A DNA stretch of 53,895 nucleotides from an uncultured Acidobacteriota bacterium (GTDB lineage Bacteria; Acidobacteriota; Thermoanaerobaculia; UBA5066). The position numbers were made by a program, and so were the translations under genes. The notes under the pieces were generated by a model that saw nothing but the letters and a program-made list of their open reading frames with translations, had not been told where the DNA came from and made no database searches. Below, piece after piece: positions 34,836 through 44,002 of the stretch (positions are counted from its first letter, which is position 1; each line of letters opens with the position of its first letter). Location of the stretch: positions 1 through 53,895 of the forward strand of contig CAIMWE010000130.1 of NCBI GenBank assembly GCA_903845115.1, given 5' to 3'.

Positions 34836-37800
34836 TTCTGGTCCCCGGGCCGTTCCATCGCGTGGTCCGCGAGGAGTTCCGTGATCCGGTCGTAGTCGAA
34901 TTGCTCGGCGAGGCTCCGCACGGCGGCGGCCGTCTCCGGGTCGCTCCTGGCCAGGTCGGTCGTCAGCTTCAGGAGCTGATCGAGGTCGGCCCTGGCGATC
35001 GCCTCCCGGAGTTCCTCGAGGAGCGCAGCCGGGATCGGCCTGGGGTGCGACGTGACCGGCGTGGCGTTCTCTGCTGCGGGCTCCGGGGCGACGTCGTTCT
35101 CGAAGACGAACCGGATCCCCAGGTGGCGGCTGACCTTCCGGAAGAGTTCTGCCTCGCGAAACGGCTTGCCCAGGAAGTCGTCCCCTCCGGCGGCTTCCAC
35201 CAGCAGCCGGTCGTCCTCGAAAGCGCTCGCGGTGACGGCGATGACCGGAACCCGCCCTTCCTTCTCGCGGGATCGCAGGGAGCGGATCGCCTCCAGGCCG
35301 TCCATACCCGGCATCCGGAGGTCCATCAGGACGAGGTGCGGGTGCCAGGAAGAGAAGAGCTCCAGCGCCTGTCGCCCGTCGCTGGAGGTCCGGACCTCGA
35401 ATCCGACGCGCTCCAGCATCTGGCGGAGGACCTCGCGGTTGTCCTCGATGTCGTCGACGACCTCGATTCGCCGGCGGGCCTCCTCCGGCTGCAGGCCGGC
35501 CACGCGGCGGGGCGAGGGGACCTCCCGGGGAGTCGATCGCGTCGCGGGCCCCACCGGCAGCGTCACGGTGAAGACGCTTCCGAGGCCCACCTGGCTCCTG
35601 ACGGTGATGTCGCCGCCCATGAGACGAGCGAAGCCCCGGCTGATGGCCAGGCCCAGACCGGTCCCACCGCCGGCCTCCCGACCGGATCTGGTCTGCTCGA
35701 ACCGCTGGAAGAGCTGCGGAAGCTCCTCCTCGGAGATCCCCGGGCCGCTGTCCTCCACGTCGACGACGAGGAGCGGATCCCGCTCGCCGGTCGATCCGTT
35801 CCCGACCCTCACCATCAGCTTCAGCTTCCCCTCGGCCGTGAACTTCAGGGCGTTGCCGACCAGGTTGATCAGGATCTGGCGAAGCCTCCGCTCGTCGGTG
35901 ACGACGTGGCGGGGGACGGCGGCCGACAGGTCGACCTCGAAAGCGAGGCCCTTGGCCTCCGCCCGGATGCGGAACATCGACTCGAGGTCCCAGAAGAGGT
36001 TGTACACGTCCACTTCCGCGGGGTTGACCGCGACCCGCCCGGCCTCGATCTTCGACATCTCCAGGATGTCGTCGATGAGGCCCAGCAGGTGCTCCCCGCT
36101 CCGGCTGATCGACCGGAGCTGCTCCCGCTGCCGGGGGACCAGGCCGGAATCCCCGAGGAGGAGCTGGGAGAAGCCGAGGATCGCGTTCATCGGAGTCCGG
36201 ATCTCGTGCGACATGCTGGCCAGGAAGGTGCTCTTCGCACGGTTCGCGGCCTCGGCGGCCTCCTTCGCCTCGGCCAGGTTCCTCGCCTCGCGGGCGAGCA
36301 CGTGGTCGGTGATGTCCTGGATGGTCCCGGTCGAGCGCCGTGGCGTGCCGTCCTCCGAGAGCTCCGATCTCCAGCGCGCCCTCACCCACTTGACCCGCCC
36401 GTCCGGCATCAGCAGGCGGTGGTCGATCTCGTGAGGCGCGGAGTCCGAGAAGGAGGAGTCGTACGCCATCCGAACCCGCTCGCGGTCCTCGGGGTGGACG
36501 GCCTCGAAGAACGCCTCGGTCGAGGTCCCCCAGGCCGCCGCTTCCCGTTCGAACACGTGGAAGATCTCCGGGGAGCGGACGAGGATCCCGGTCGTCAGCT
36601 CGAGGTCCCAGCTCCCGAGAAGGGCAAGGGCCTGGGCTTCCTCCAAGCGCTCCCGGCTCGAGGCGAGGGCGTCTTCCGTCCGCTTGCGCTCGGTGATGTC
36701 CTCCTTGATGGCGACGTAGTGGCTCACCTGCCCGTCCGGGCCCGTGACGGGCGCGATCACGGCCAGCTCGATGTAGACCTCGCCGTTCTTCTTCTTGTTG
36801 TGCAGCTCTCCCCGCCACACTCTTCCGGCGACGAGCGTCTGCCACATGTGGACGTAGACGTCCGGCGCGGTCTCTCCCGACTTCAGCACGCGCGGGTTCT
36901 GTCCACGGACCTCCTCGAATTCGTAACCCGTCACCCGGGTGAAGTGCGGGTTCGCGTACTCGATGGCGCCGTCGAGGTCGGTGATCACGACGGAGACCGG
37001 ACTCTGCTCGATGGCCCGGGACAGCTTCCGCAGCTGGATATAGGTCAGGCGCCGCTCCGAGATGTCCCGAGCGACGCCGAGGACCTGGCCGGCGCGGCGG
37101 CCCGCATCCGGCATCAGGGTGATCGCGACTTCGGTCCAGACGGCCGTGCCGTCCGTTCTCAGCAGCTCCAGCTCATAGATCCTGTGACGGGCCGTCTCGT
37201 CACCGGCCTCGAAGGCGGTCCGCTGCGCCAGGACGCCCTCTTCGAGGGACTCCCGGCCCGCGGGGGACAGGTGGGCGCTCATCGGCTGGCCGATCAGCTC
37301 CTCGGGGGGGACGCCGAGCAACCGGACTGATGCGGGGCTGACGTAGGTGAACGTGCCGGCCGCCAGATCGCCGAGCCAGATCAGCTCCTGGGTGTTGGCG
37401 GCGATCAGGCGGTAGCGCTCGTCACTTTCGCTGAGGGCGCGCTCCATCCGCTTCCGATCCGTGATGTCCTCTTTCAATGCAACGAAATGGGTCGGCCGGC
37501 CCTCGTCGCCCGTCACGGGCGCCACGACCACCAGCTCGACGTACGACTCTCCGTCCTTCCGCCGGTTGATGATCTCGCCTCGCCAGATCCTGCCGCCGGT
37601 GATGGTCTTCCAGAGGTCCTCGTAGACCTCGGGCGGGGTCTCACCCGATTTGAGAAGGCGTGGATTCAGGCCGCGCACCTCGTCGAAGGAGTACCCCGAG
37701 ACCTCCGTGAAGCGCGGGTTGACGTACTCCATCGCGCCGGCGAGGTCGGTGATGACGATGGCCACCGGGCTCTGCTCGACGGCGCTGGAGAGCTTTCGCA

Positions 37801-39577
37801 GCTGCTGCGTGAGCTGCTCGCTCTCCGTGATGTCGGTCCAGACAGCGGCCATGTAGGCGCGATCGCGTAGCTCGAGCTGGCTGGCCCGGACGTGGACGGA
37901 GCGGATCTCTCCGTCGCGGCGCCGGTGCCGGGTCTTGAATTCAGCCTTACCGTCGGTCCGGATCCGTTCGATGTTGCGGAGGATCTCTTCCGATGAGTGC
38001 TCCGCCTGGATCCCCCCGATGCTCATCCGAGCGAACTCCTCCCGCGTGTAACCGAGGTCGCGGTGGGCCGCCTCGTTGAACTCGACGAAGCGGCCGGTCT
38101 CCGGGTCGACGAGCGCGATCGCGTCCAGGGCCTGGCCGACGATCTTGGAGAAGATCTCCTCGCGTGTCCGGAGGTCTTCCTCGGCCTGCCTGCGCTCGGT
38201 GACGTCGAGCCAGCAGCCGACGATCTCCTGCGGCTGACCGGCCTCGTCCGTCTCGAGCCGCGCCTCGTCCTGCATCCAGAGGTAGCGGCCGTCACGGTGG
38301 CGGAACCGGTACTCCCGCACCAGCGGCGACCCGGCGGCCAGGCGAGCGGCGCTCGAAAAGGCGGCGGCGGCATCCTCCGGGTGGAGGTGCTCGGCCCAGA
38401 ATCCCGGGATGTCGATGAAATCGGCGGGGCAGTGCCCCAGGACGGCGGTCACGTTCTCGCTGACGAACGTGGTCCTGAAATCGCTCGCCCGGCACGTGTA
38501 GAGAACGGCCGGCGTGGAGGAGACGAGGAACCGCAGGCGGCCCTCGCTCGTCTCGAGGGCGGACCGGGCGGCCTGCCGCTCGAGGTCCCTGGCGAGGACT
38601 TCGAAGGCAAACGAGAGGTCGTTGGCCGTCTCCTCGAGCAGCACGATCTCCCGGTCGCCGAAGAGGTCCTTCTCTCCGGCATAGGCCATCAGGGCCCCCG
38701 CCGTCACGCCGCCCTGCCGGAGGGGAATCGAGATGCTCGCCCGCAGGCCGCTTCGCTGCGCCCGCTCCCACCAGGGGCGCGCGACGGCGTCGCCCAAGAA
38801 GTCGTTGACCACGATCGTCCGTCCCTCGCGAATCGCCGTCGCGGTGGGACCGTGTCCTTCGGGGGAGTCTTCCAGGGGGATACGGAGGTCGTCGGCGTAT
38901 CCCGTCTCGTCGCCGAAGCTCGCCACCGGCACGACGACTCCACTCGCGTCGATCCAGCCGATCCACGCCATCTTGAACCCGCCGGATTCGACCAGGATGC
39001 GGCAGACCTGCTGCCTCAGCTCCAGGACGTCGGTCAGGTGGACGATCGCCTCGTTGACCCGGCTGAGCGCGAGGTACATCCGGTTGATTCGCTCCAGCTG
39101 GCGCTCGTGGACCTTGCGCTCCGAGATGTCGCGGACGAGGGAGAGCTTGCAGGCGCGGCCGCCGATCTCGACCGAGCGGGAGCTGACCTCGACCGGGAAC
39201 GACGTCCCGTCCTTACGTCGGTGACTGGTCTCGAAGACCGTCCCTGCCGGGCTGGCGGCGGCGGCGAAGTCGTCGGCGACGGTCGCCTCGAACCCCGGGG
39301 CCCGGAGGTCCCGGATGGTCAGCTGGAGTAGTTCCTCCGCGGCATAGCCGTAAAGGGCGACCGCGCGGTCGTTGGTCTCCAGCAAGCGTTGGTCCTCGCC
39401 AACGAGGAGGATGGCGTCGTTCGCGTGGCGCATCACGAGGGCCAGCCGCTCCGCCGTCTCGGCGCGCGCCCGTTCCGTCTCCCACCGCTGTCTCACCAGC
39501 GCGCTCTGGCGTTGAGTCCAGAGGACGCGGATTCCCCCGGCGCCGAGGGCAAGCAGCAGCGAGAGGCCCAGGGCCAA
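34832..39577 (-). CDS. Hybrid histidine kinase, multi-PAS/GAF, C-terminal part of a split gene
   Basis: This part has 1,581 residues from a TTG (39577), with the same frame continuing upstream through one TAG. Order: last membrane helix (about 1-15); PAS (about 38-155, with DISERK); GAF (about 185-325); six more PAS domains, repeatedly ending DITERK-like (two near-identical pairs start SRAIEQSPVSVVITDL / SSAVEQSPVAIVITDL); HisKA with His near 1122 in SMSHEIRTPMNAILGF; HATPase (ILINLVGNALKF near 1240); receiver with Asp near 1418 (LVLMDLRMPGMDG) and Lys in FLGKPFRE. The C-terminal tail lacks an HPt His. The natural protein would start at 41167. Confidence 0.9.
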   Translation of the reverse strand: MALGLSLLLALGAGGIRVLWTQRQSALVRQRWETERARAETAERLALVMRHANDAILLVGEDQRLLETNDRAVALYGYAAEELLQLTIRDLRAPGFEATVADDFAAAASPAGTVFETSHRRKDGTSFPVEVSSRSVEIGGRACKLSLVRDISERKVHERQLERINRMYLALSRVNEAIVHLTDVLELRQQVCRILVESGGFKMAWIGWIDASGVVVPVASFGDETGYADDLRIPLEDSPEGHGPTATAIREGRTIVVNDFLGDAVARPWWERAQRSGLRASISIPLRQGGVTAGALMAYAGEKDLFGDREIVLLEETANDLSFAFEVLARDLERQAARSALETSEGRLRFLVSSTPAVLYTCRASDFRTTFVSENVTAVLGHCPADFIDIPGFWAEHLHPEDAAAAFSSAARLAAGSPLVREYRFRHRDGRYLWMQDEARLETDEAGQPQEIVGCWLDVTERRQAEEDLRTREEIFSKIVGQALDAIALVDPETGRFVEFNEAAHRDLGYTREEFARMSIGGIQAEHSSEEILRNIERIRTDGKAEFKTRHRRRDGEIRSVHVRASQLELRDRAYMAAVWTDITESEQLTQQLRKLSSAVEQSPVAIVITDLAGAMEYVNPRFTEVSGYSFDEVRGLNPRLLKSGETPPEVYEDLWKTITGGRIWRGEIINRRKDGESYVELVVVAPVTGDEGRPTHFVALKEDITDRKRMERALSESDERYRLIAANTQELIWLGDLAAGTFTYVSPASVRLLGVPPEELIGQPMSAHLSPAGRESLEEGVLAQRTAFEAGDETARHRIYELELLRTDGTAVWTEVAITLMPDAGRRAGQVLGVARDISERRLTYIQLRKLSRAIEQSPVSVVITDLDGAIEYANPHFTRVTGYEFEEVRGQNPRVLKSGETAPDVYVHMWQTLVAGRVWRGELHNKKKNGEVYIELAVIAPVTGPDGQVSHYVAIKEDITERKRTEDALASSRERLEEAQALALLGSWDLELTTGILVRSPEIFHVFEREAAAWGTSTEAFFEAVHPEDRERVRMAYDSSFSDSAPHEIDHRLLMPDGRVKWVRARWRSELSEDGTPRRSTGTIQDITDHVLAREARNLAEAKEAAEAANRAKSTFLASMSHEIRTPMNAILGFSQLLLGDSGLVPRQREQLRSISRSGEHLLGLIDDILEMSKIEAGRVAVNPAEVDVYNLFWDLESMFRIRAEAKGLAFEVDLSAAVPRHVVTDERRLRQILINLVGNALKFTAEGKLKLMVRVGNGSTGERDPLLVVDVEDSGPGISEEELPQLFQRFEQTRSGREAGGGTGLGLAISRGFARLMGGDITVRSQVGLGSVFTVTLPVGPATRSTPREVPSPRRVAGLQPEEARRRIEVVDDIEDNREVLRQMLERVGFEVRTSSDGRQALELFSSWHPHLVLMDLRMPGMDGLEAIRSLRSREKEGRVPVIAVTASAFEDDRLLVEAAGGDDFLGKPFREAELFRKVSRHLGIRFVFENDVAPEPAAENATPVTSHPRPIPAALLEELREAIARADLDQLLKLTTDLARSDPETAAAVRSLAEQFDYDRITELLADHAMERPGDQK

Positions 39578-39613
39578 CAGCCGGGCCTCGTTCCGGGCCG
39601 GCTCGTATGCTTC

Positions 39614-41167
39614 CTACAGGTCCTCCTTCGCGAGAACGATCCAGGGCGTGCCGGGGACCGCGCGGGAGGCTCCCAGGGAGGGGACGCCCCGGTAGTCGAG
39701 CCCCTCCAGAAGCCCTCCATCACGGGAGGCGGACGAGGTGGATTCCAGGAGCGAGGAGCGGCGAAGCGGAAGGCTCAGCCCGAGCGGGACGCCAGGCCGA
39801 TATCGAAGGGGGCTGAGGGCGACGAGCGACGCCCCTTCGCGGCGAACGAGGATGGTCTCGGCCGTCTCGGTCTGGCTGGGCCAGAGCATGAGGAGCGGGA
39901 AGAGCCGGGCGCCAGTGTCGATTCTGAGCCAGGCCGCACCGACGAACTGGGTGCCGTCGTCCCCTCGCAGGGGCGCCACGACGTCCATGCAGACCGTCCC
40001 GCCCTCGACCGAATGGAGGTCGCCGACGACCACGTCGTTGGTCCGGCGTGCCTTTCGCAACAGCTCCGGAACCGGCGCGTGGCCCGGGCCCGACCTGGGA
40101 GAGAGCTCGACGGTCCCGTTGAGGTCGCGGTCGAAGAGCGTCAGTCCGTCGTAGCCGTAGGCGATCCGGAAGTTCTCGAGATAGGCCGACAGCCGAGCGG
40201 GGAGCGCTTCGACCTTCGTGACGTCGGCGGCCTTCCTGCGGTCGGGGACCATGAGATTCAGCCTGGTCAGGACCTGGGCGTCGCTCACTCGCTCCCGGTA
40301 CCACAGGGCGATCTGCAGGCTCTTGTATTCGGCGACGGCATTCAGCTCCGCAGCCAGTTCCGTCCTCGTCTGGCCGACGCGGCTCAGGAGGTAACCGGCC
40401 CCCAGCGACAGCACCGCCGCCAGGAGCGCAAAGAAGCTCCCGATGACGAGATGCCGCTGCCGGCGTTCCTGAGCCGGCAGGTCCGCGGCCGGCGTCTCGT
40501 CCCCGAACAGCAGCCGGGACGCCTCGGCCCTCGCCCCCGAAGCCACGGCGAGCGCCGCGCCGAGCGCCGCGAGGGCGGCGGCGGTCGGGAACCACATCGG
40601 CCTCGTCCCGCTGCCGAGGACGAACGGCAGGCCGGCGAGGATCGTGATGGCGGTGGTGGTGCAGGCGGCGGCCACGGCCAGGGCGGCCAGCAGGCCGGCC
40701 TTCCGCCAGAAGGGGCGCAGGGCCCGATTTCGGGCGAGAGCCAGAAGGCTCAGCGAAGCGACGAACAGCATCCCGGCCGCCGCGGGAGTCATGTGCGTGA
40801 TTCCCCTTCCGGCGGCCTTCGAGGCCTCGGTCGTCAGGAGCTCCTCCCAGTCCCATCGGGCATCGGGCCAGGCCATGTTCCGGAGGCCCAGGACGACCGC
40901 GGCCGTTCCGGTGGTGACGGAGGCAAGGGAGGCGGCCAGACGCGCGGCCGGCCGGTCCGGAGCGAGCTGGAGAGCGCCGAAGGCGGAGCAGAGAAAGAGC
41001 AGCGCGAGGGCGGTGGCGGGAGCCGTGAGACCGAGGCCTTCCTGGTGGAAGGCGCGGGGATGGCCAAGAAACTCTCCGACGAGCAAGGCCCCTGAGATCC
41101 CGCCGGCGAGGGTAGTGCTCAGGGCCGCCAGGAATCGCTCGAAGCGGCTCAGGCCTCCTTCAAGCAT
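39614..41167 (-). CDS. Membrane sensor module of the split hybrid kinase, N-terminal part
   Basis: The 517 residues begin MLEGGLSRFERFLAALSTTL and hold about six membrane helices (a MASE-like block, about 10-200), a seventh helix (LVIGSFFALLAAVLSLGAGY), then an extracytoplasmic Cache-like sensor (about 260-510: ELNAVAEYKSLQIALWYRER, YDGLTLFDRDLNG, GTQFVGAAWLRID) ending GTPWIVLAKEDL. The TAG follows directly, and the next codons read EAYEPARNEARLLALGLSLL, the expected juxtamembrane part and final helix. As made, this half has no kinase. The combined frame would encode about 2,111 residues. Confidence 0.87.
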   Translation of the reverse strand: MLEGGLSRFERFLAALSTTLAGGISGALLVGEFLGHPRAFHQEGLGLTAPATALALLFLCSAFGALQLAPDRPAARLAASLASVTTGTAAVVLGLRNMAWPDARWDWEELLTTEASKAAGRGITHMTPAAAGMLFVASLSLLALARNRALRPFWRKAGLLAALAVAAACTTTAITILAGLPFVLGSGTRPMWFPTAAALAALGAALAVASGARAEASRLLFGDETPAADLPAQERRQRHLVIGSFFALLAAVLSLGAGYLLSRVGQTRTELAAELNAVAEYKSLQIALWYRERVSDAQVLTRLNLMVPDRRKAADVTKVEALPARLSAYLENFRIAYGYDGLTLFDRDLNGTVELSPRSGPGHAPVPELLRKARRTNDVVVGDLHSVEGGTVCMDVVAPLRGDDGTQFVGAAWLRIDTGARLFPLLMLWPSQTETAETILVRREGASLVALSPLRYRPGVPLGLSLPLRRSSLLESTSSASRDGGLLEGLDYRGVPSLGASRAVPGTPWIVLAKEDL

Positions 41168-41324
41168 GAGGCGAACTGCCCAAGGCTCCCGGCCACGAGG
41201 CCTTCCTCACGAGCGAATTGTCTTCGTTCACTGGAGCGCGAGAGGTTCGCATGGACTGTCTCCGTCGCTCGACCATTGGTCCCGACTCACTCCGTCTGAC
41301 CGGAAACGAAGGGCCTGGAAGGAT

Positions 41325-41406
41325 GGCCCGTGCCCCGTCAGTATCCCCCATGGGGTGTCCGGGTGGGGGCGCAGGTGACCCGGCTTCTACCTCGCTGTCG
41401 GCGAGG
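41325..41406 (+). repeat. Interspersed repeat copy plus hairpin after the second kinase
   Basis: This contains CATGGGGTGTCCGGGTGGGG and GGCGCAGGTGACCCGGCTT, homologous to 7005-7055 and to 34222-34240, followed by the CCTCGC/GCGAGG hairpin at 41390-41406. From here the similarity to 34226-34355 continues into the coding ends of the two kinases, so the whole 3' region was duplicated together. Confidence 0.45.
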
Positions 41407-43972
41407 ATTCCACCGCCTTCCACGAAGTCCCGCTTTCGGATCGCGGCTTCGCTGGAAGCGAGAAGGAGAACGTCGCTCCCTTCCCCACCTCGCTCTCGGC
41501 CCACACGAGGCCTCTGTGCCGTTCGACAATCCTCTTGACGAGGGCGAGCCCGATTCCCGTCCCCTCGAACTCCGATGCGCCGTGGAGGCGCTGGAAGACG
41601 CCGAAGAGCTTGTCGGCATAGGCCATGTCGAACCCGGCCCCGTTGTCCCGCACGCGGAAGACGGCGAAGTCCCCCTCGACGCTCCCGCTCACTTCGACGG
41701 CCGGGTGCTCGGCATTCGCCGAGAACTTCACGGCGTTGGAAAGGAGGTTGAGCCAGACCTGCGCCAGCAGCGACGTATCGCCGTCCGCGTCGGGGAGGTC
41801 GCCGAGACGGAAGTCGATCCGGGCCCGTGCGGCCGGGTCGGGGATTACCTCCTCGAAGGCGGAGAGGGCCAGTGCCTTCATGCGGAGGCGGTTGCGGTGG
41901 ATCTCGGTCCGGTTCTTCCGCGAGAAGTCGAGAAGGTCGTCGATCAGCTGCGACATCCGGCGAGCACTCTTCCGGACGACCCCGAGGAGGCGCTGCCCCT
42001 CGGCGTCGAGGGAGGCGCCGTAGCTCTTCAACACCATCGCGGAGAATCCCTCGATCGCCCGTAGCGGGGCTCGTAGGTCGTGTGAGACGGAATAGGAGAA
42101 GGACTCCAGTTCCTGGTTGGCAGCCTCCAGCTCCTCGGTCCGGGCGACGACCCGTCCTTCAAGGTCGGCGTTCAGACGCTGGAGCTCGTCTTCCGCCTTC
42201 CGGCGCGAGGTTACGTCTCGGTTGCTCCCCCGAACCCCCAGGAAGCGCCCCTCCTCGTCCACCACGATCGAGCAGACGTGTTCGACCCAGCAGGTCGTCC
42301 CGTCCGGGCGCAAGACGCGGAACGCCATCGCGTCCCGGTCGCGACGGAGACCGGTCGCCCCCTTCTCCAATCTCGCTCTCTTGTGCGCGACGAGAGCGTC
42401 CCGGTCGTCGGGGTGAACGAGTGTTCGAAGAAGGCCGGGGTTGGCGATGAACTCCTCCGGCCTGTGCCCCGTCAAGAGCTCGCAGGAGGGAGAGCAGTAT
42501 ATGTAGCGGCCCTGCGGGTCCACCCAGAACTCCCACGCGGAGGTGTTCTCGGCGACGATCCGGTACCTTCTCTCGTTCTCCCGAAGAAGCTCCTCGCCGC
42601 GCTTGCGCTCGGTGATGTCGCGGCTCAAGACGACGAACCGCTCCCGTCCCCCGTCGGGGCCTCCCTTCGCCGCGATCGAGAGCTCGAACCACCTCTCGCC
42701 GTCCGGCATGGCGAGAGGGAACCCGCTCCCCATGTGGCTTCCCGTGCGAACGGCGTCGGTGATGGCGTCGCAGGCGACCCGTGCTGCACGCGGCGGAAGG
42801 ACTTCCTGGACGAGCTTTCCGAGAAAATCGTCCGGCTTCGCGAAGAGGAGCCCCGGGTTCGGCGCCCGGAAGTCGAAGATGCGGCCCTCCCGGTCGACGT
42901 CGAACATCAGGTCCGGGAGCGCCTCGACCGTCGCGGTCAGGTCCTCCTGCAGGGACCTCCGCTCCTCCTCCAGCCGCTTGCGCTCGCTGACGTCCCGCAA
43001 GAAAGCCACCATGAGCCCGCCCTCGATGGGGCCCTGCTGGACGCTGATCTCGACGTCGAAGACGGCTCCATCCTTGCGGCGGTGCCGAGACTCGAATCGG
43101 TCGCTGCCCTGCGACTGGACCGTGTGAATGTGGACGGCGGTCTCCTCGGGATTCTCGACGGCTTCCAGGTCGGCAATGCTCATGGAGAGCAGCTCGTGCT
43201 CGCTGTAGCCGCTCATCCGGCAATAGGCCTCGTTGACCTCCAGCAGGCGTCCCAGCGGGTCCGCCAGCCAGAATCCATCCATCGCGGTCTTGAGAATGGT
43301 CCCGTTGCGTTCGGTGCTCTCCCTCAGCGCCGCCTCGACCTTCCTTCGTTCGGTGATGTCGGTCACCGTCGCCTGGGCCCCAGCGTAGGCCCCGTCGGGC
43401 GCGAAGAGAGGCGTCGTCCCCATGATCGTCCATACCGCCGAGCCGTCTTTCCTCTGGTAGCAGAAGTCGTGCTCCTCGGCGATACCCTTCTTGCGGCGCT
43501 CCACGTTCCGCACCGCGATGGCTGCGGCCTCGTCCGTCATGAAGTCGAACACCGGTCTTCCCAGCATTTCTTCCGGGGAGTACCCGAGGACCTCGGCCAT
43601 CCGCCGGTTCACGAACGTCGTCCTGCTTTCGGCGTCGATTGTCCAGATCCCATCGTGCGCCGTATCGACGATCCGGCGGTACTTCTCCTCGCTCGCCCGG
43701 AGCATCTCTTCGGCCTTCTTGCGCTCGGAGACGTCGAGGACGTTCGTCATGAAATAGAGGGGCCTCCCGGAGGCGTCTCGCCGGATCGCCGTCCTGACCT
43801 CTCCCCAGAGGACGGAGCCGTCCTTGCGGAAGTACCTCTTCACGAACCGGGCGGACGGCTCATCGCCCGAGAGCACGCGGTCAAGGAAGCCCTGGGACTT
43901 CTCGAGGTCTTCGGGGTGCGTGAGGTCCGCCCATCGCGCCCGCGCCAGCTCGGCCTTCTCGTACCCGAGCAT
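41387..43972 (-). CDS. Multi-PAS histidine kinase, C-terminal part of a split gene
   Basis: This part has 861 residues counted from an ATG (43972) that lies inside a PAS domain (MLGYEKAELARARWADLTHP). Four further PAS domains follow, each ending in VSERK/ITERK, then a coiled coil, HisKA with SYSVSHDLRAPLRAIEGF (His near 625), DDLLDFSRKNRTEIHR, and HATPase with LLSNAVKFS, VRDNGAGFDMA and GTGIGLALVKRI. The HDLRAPLRAI type of HisKA is that of bacteriophytochrome-like kinases. There is no membrane segment. The frame continues upstream through one TGA into 44003-45070; the joined protein would be about 1,227 residues. Confidence 0.9.
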   Translation of the reverse strand: MLGYEKAELARARWADLTHPEDLEKSQGFLDRVLSGDEPSARFVKRYFRKDGSVLWGEVRTAIRRDASGRPLYFMTNVLDVSERKKAEEMLRASEEKYRRIVDTAHDGIWTIDAESRTTFVNRRMAEVLGYSPEEMLGRPVFDFMTDEAAAIAVRNVERRKKGIAEEHDFCYQRKDGSAVWTIMGTTPLFAPDGAYAGAQATVTDITERRKVEAALRESTERNGTILKTAMDGFWLADPLGRLLEVNEAYCRMSGYSEHELLSMSIADLEAVENPEETAVHIHTVQSQGSDRFESRHRRKDGAVFDVEISVQQGPIEGGLMVAFLRDVSERKRLEEERRSLQEDLTATVEALPDLMFDVDREGRIFDFRAPNPGLLFAKPDDFLGKLVQEVLPPRAARVACDAITDAVRTGSHMGSGFPLAMPDGERWFELSIAAKGGPDGGRERFVVLSRDITERKRGEELLRENERRYRIVAENTSAWEFWVDPQGRYIYCSPSCELLTGHRPEEFIANPGLLRTLVHPDDRDALVAHKRARLEKGATGLRRDRDAMAFRVLRPDGTTCWVEHVCSIVVDEEGRFLGVRGSNRDVTSRRKAEDELQRLNADLEGRVVARTEELEAANQELESFSYSVSHDLRAPLRAIEGFSAMVLKSYGASLDAEGQRLLGVVRKSARRMSQLIDDLLDFSRKNRTEIHRNRLRMKALALSAFEEVIPDPAARARIDFRLGDLPDADGDTSLLAQVWLNLLSNAVKFSANAEHPAVEVSGSVEGDFAVFRVRDNGAGFDMAYADKLFGVFQRLHGASEFEGTGIGLALVKRIVERHRGLVWAESEVGKGATFSFSLPAKPRSESGTSWKAVESSPTAR

Positions 43973-44002
43973 CCTCGCAAAGGCGTCGTTGACTCGAATC
44001 TC

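Noticed and set aside
34862-37330. An 822-residue plus-strand frame opposite the hybrid kinase
   Set aside because: It mirrors the kinase codons (repeated HDVVEDLP-like strings) and has no recognisable domain or start signal.
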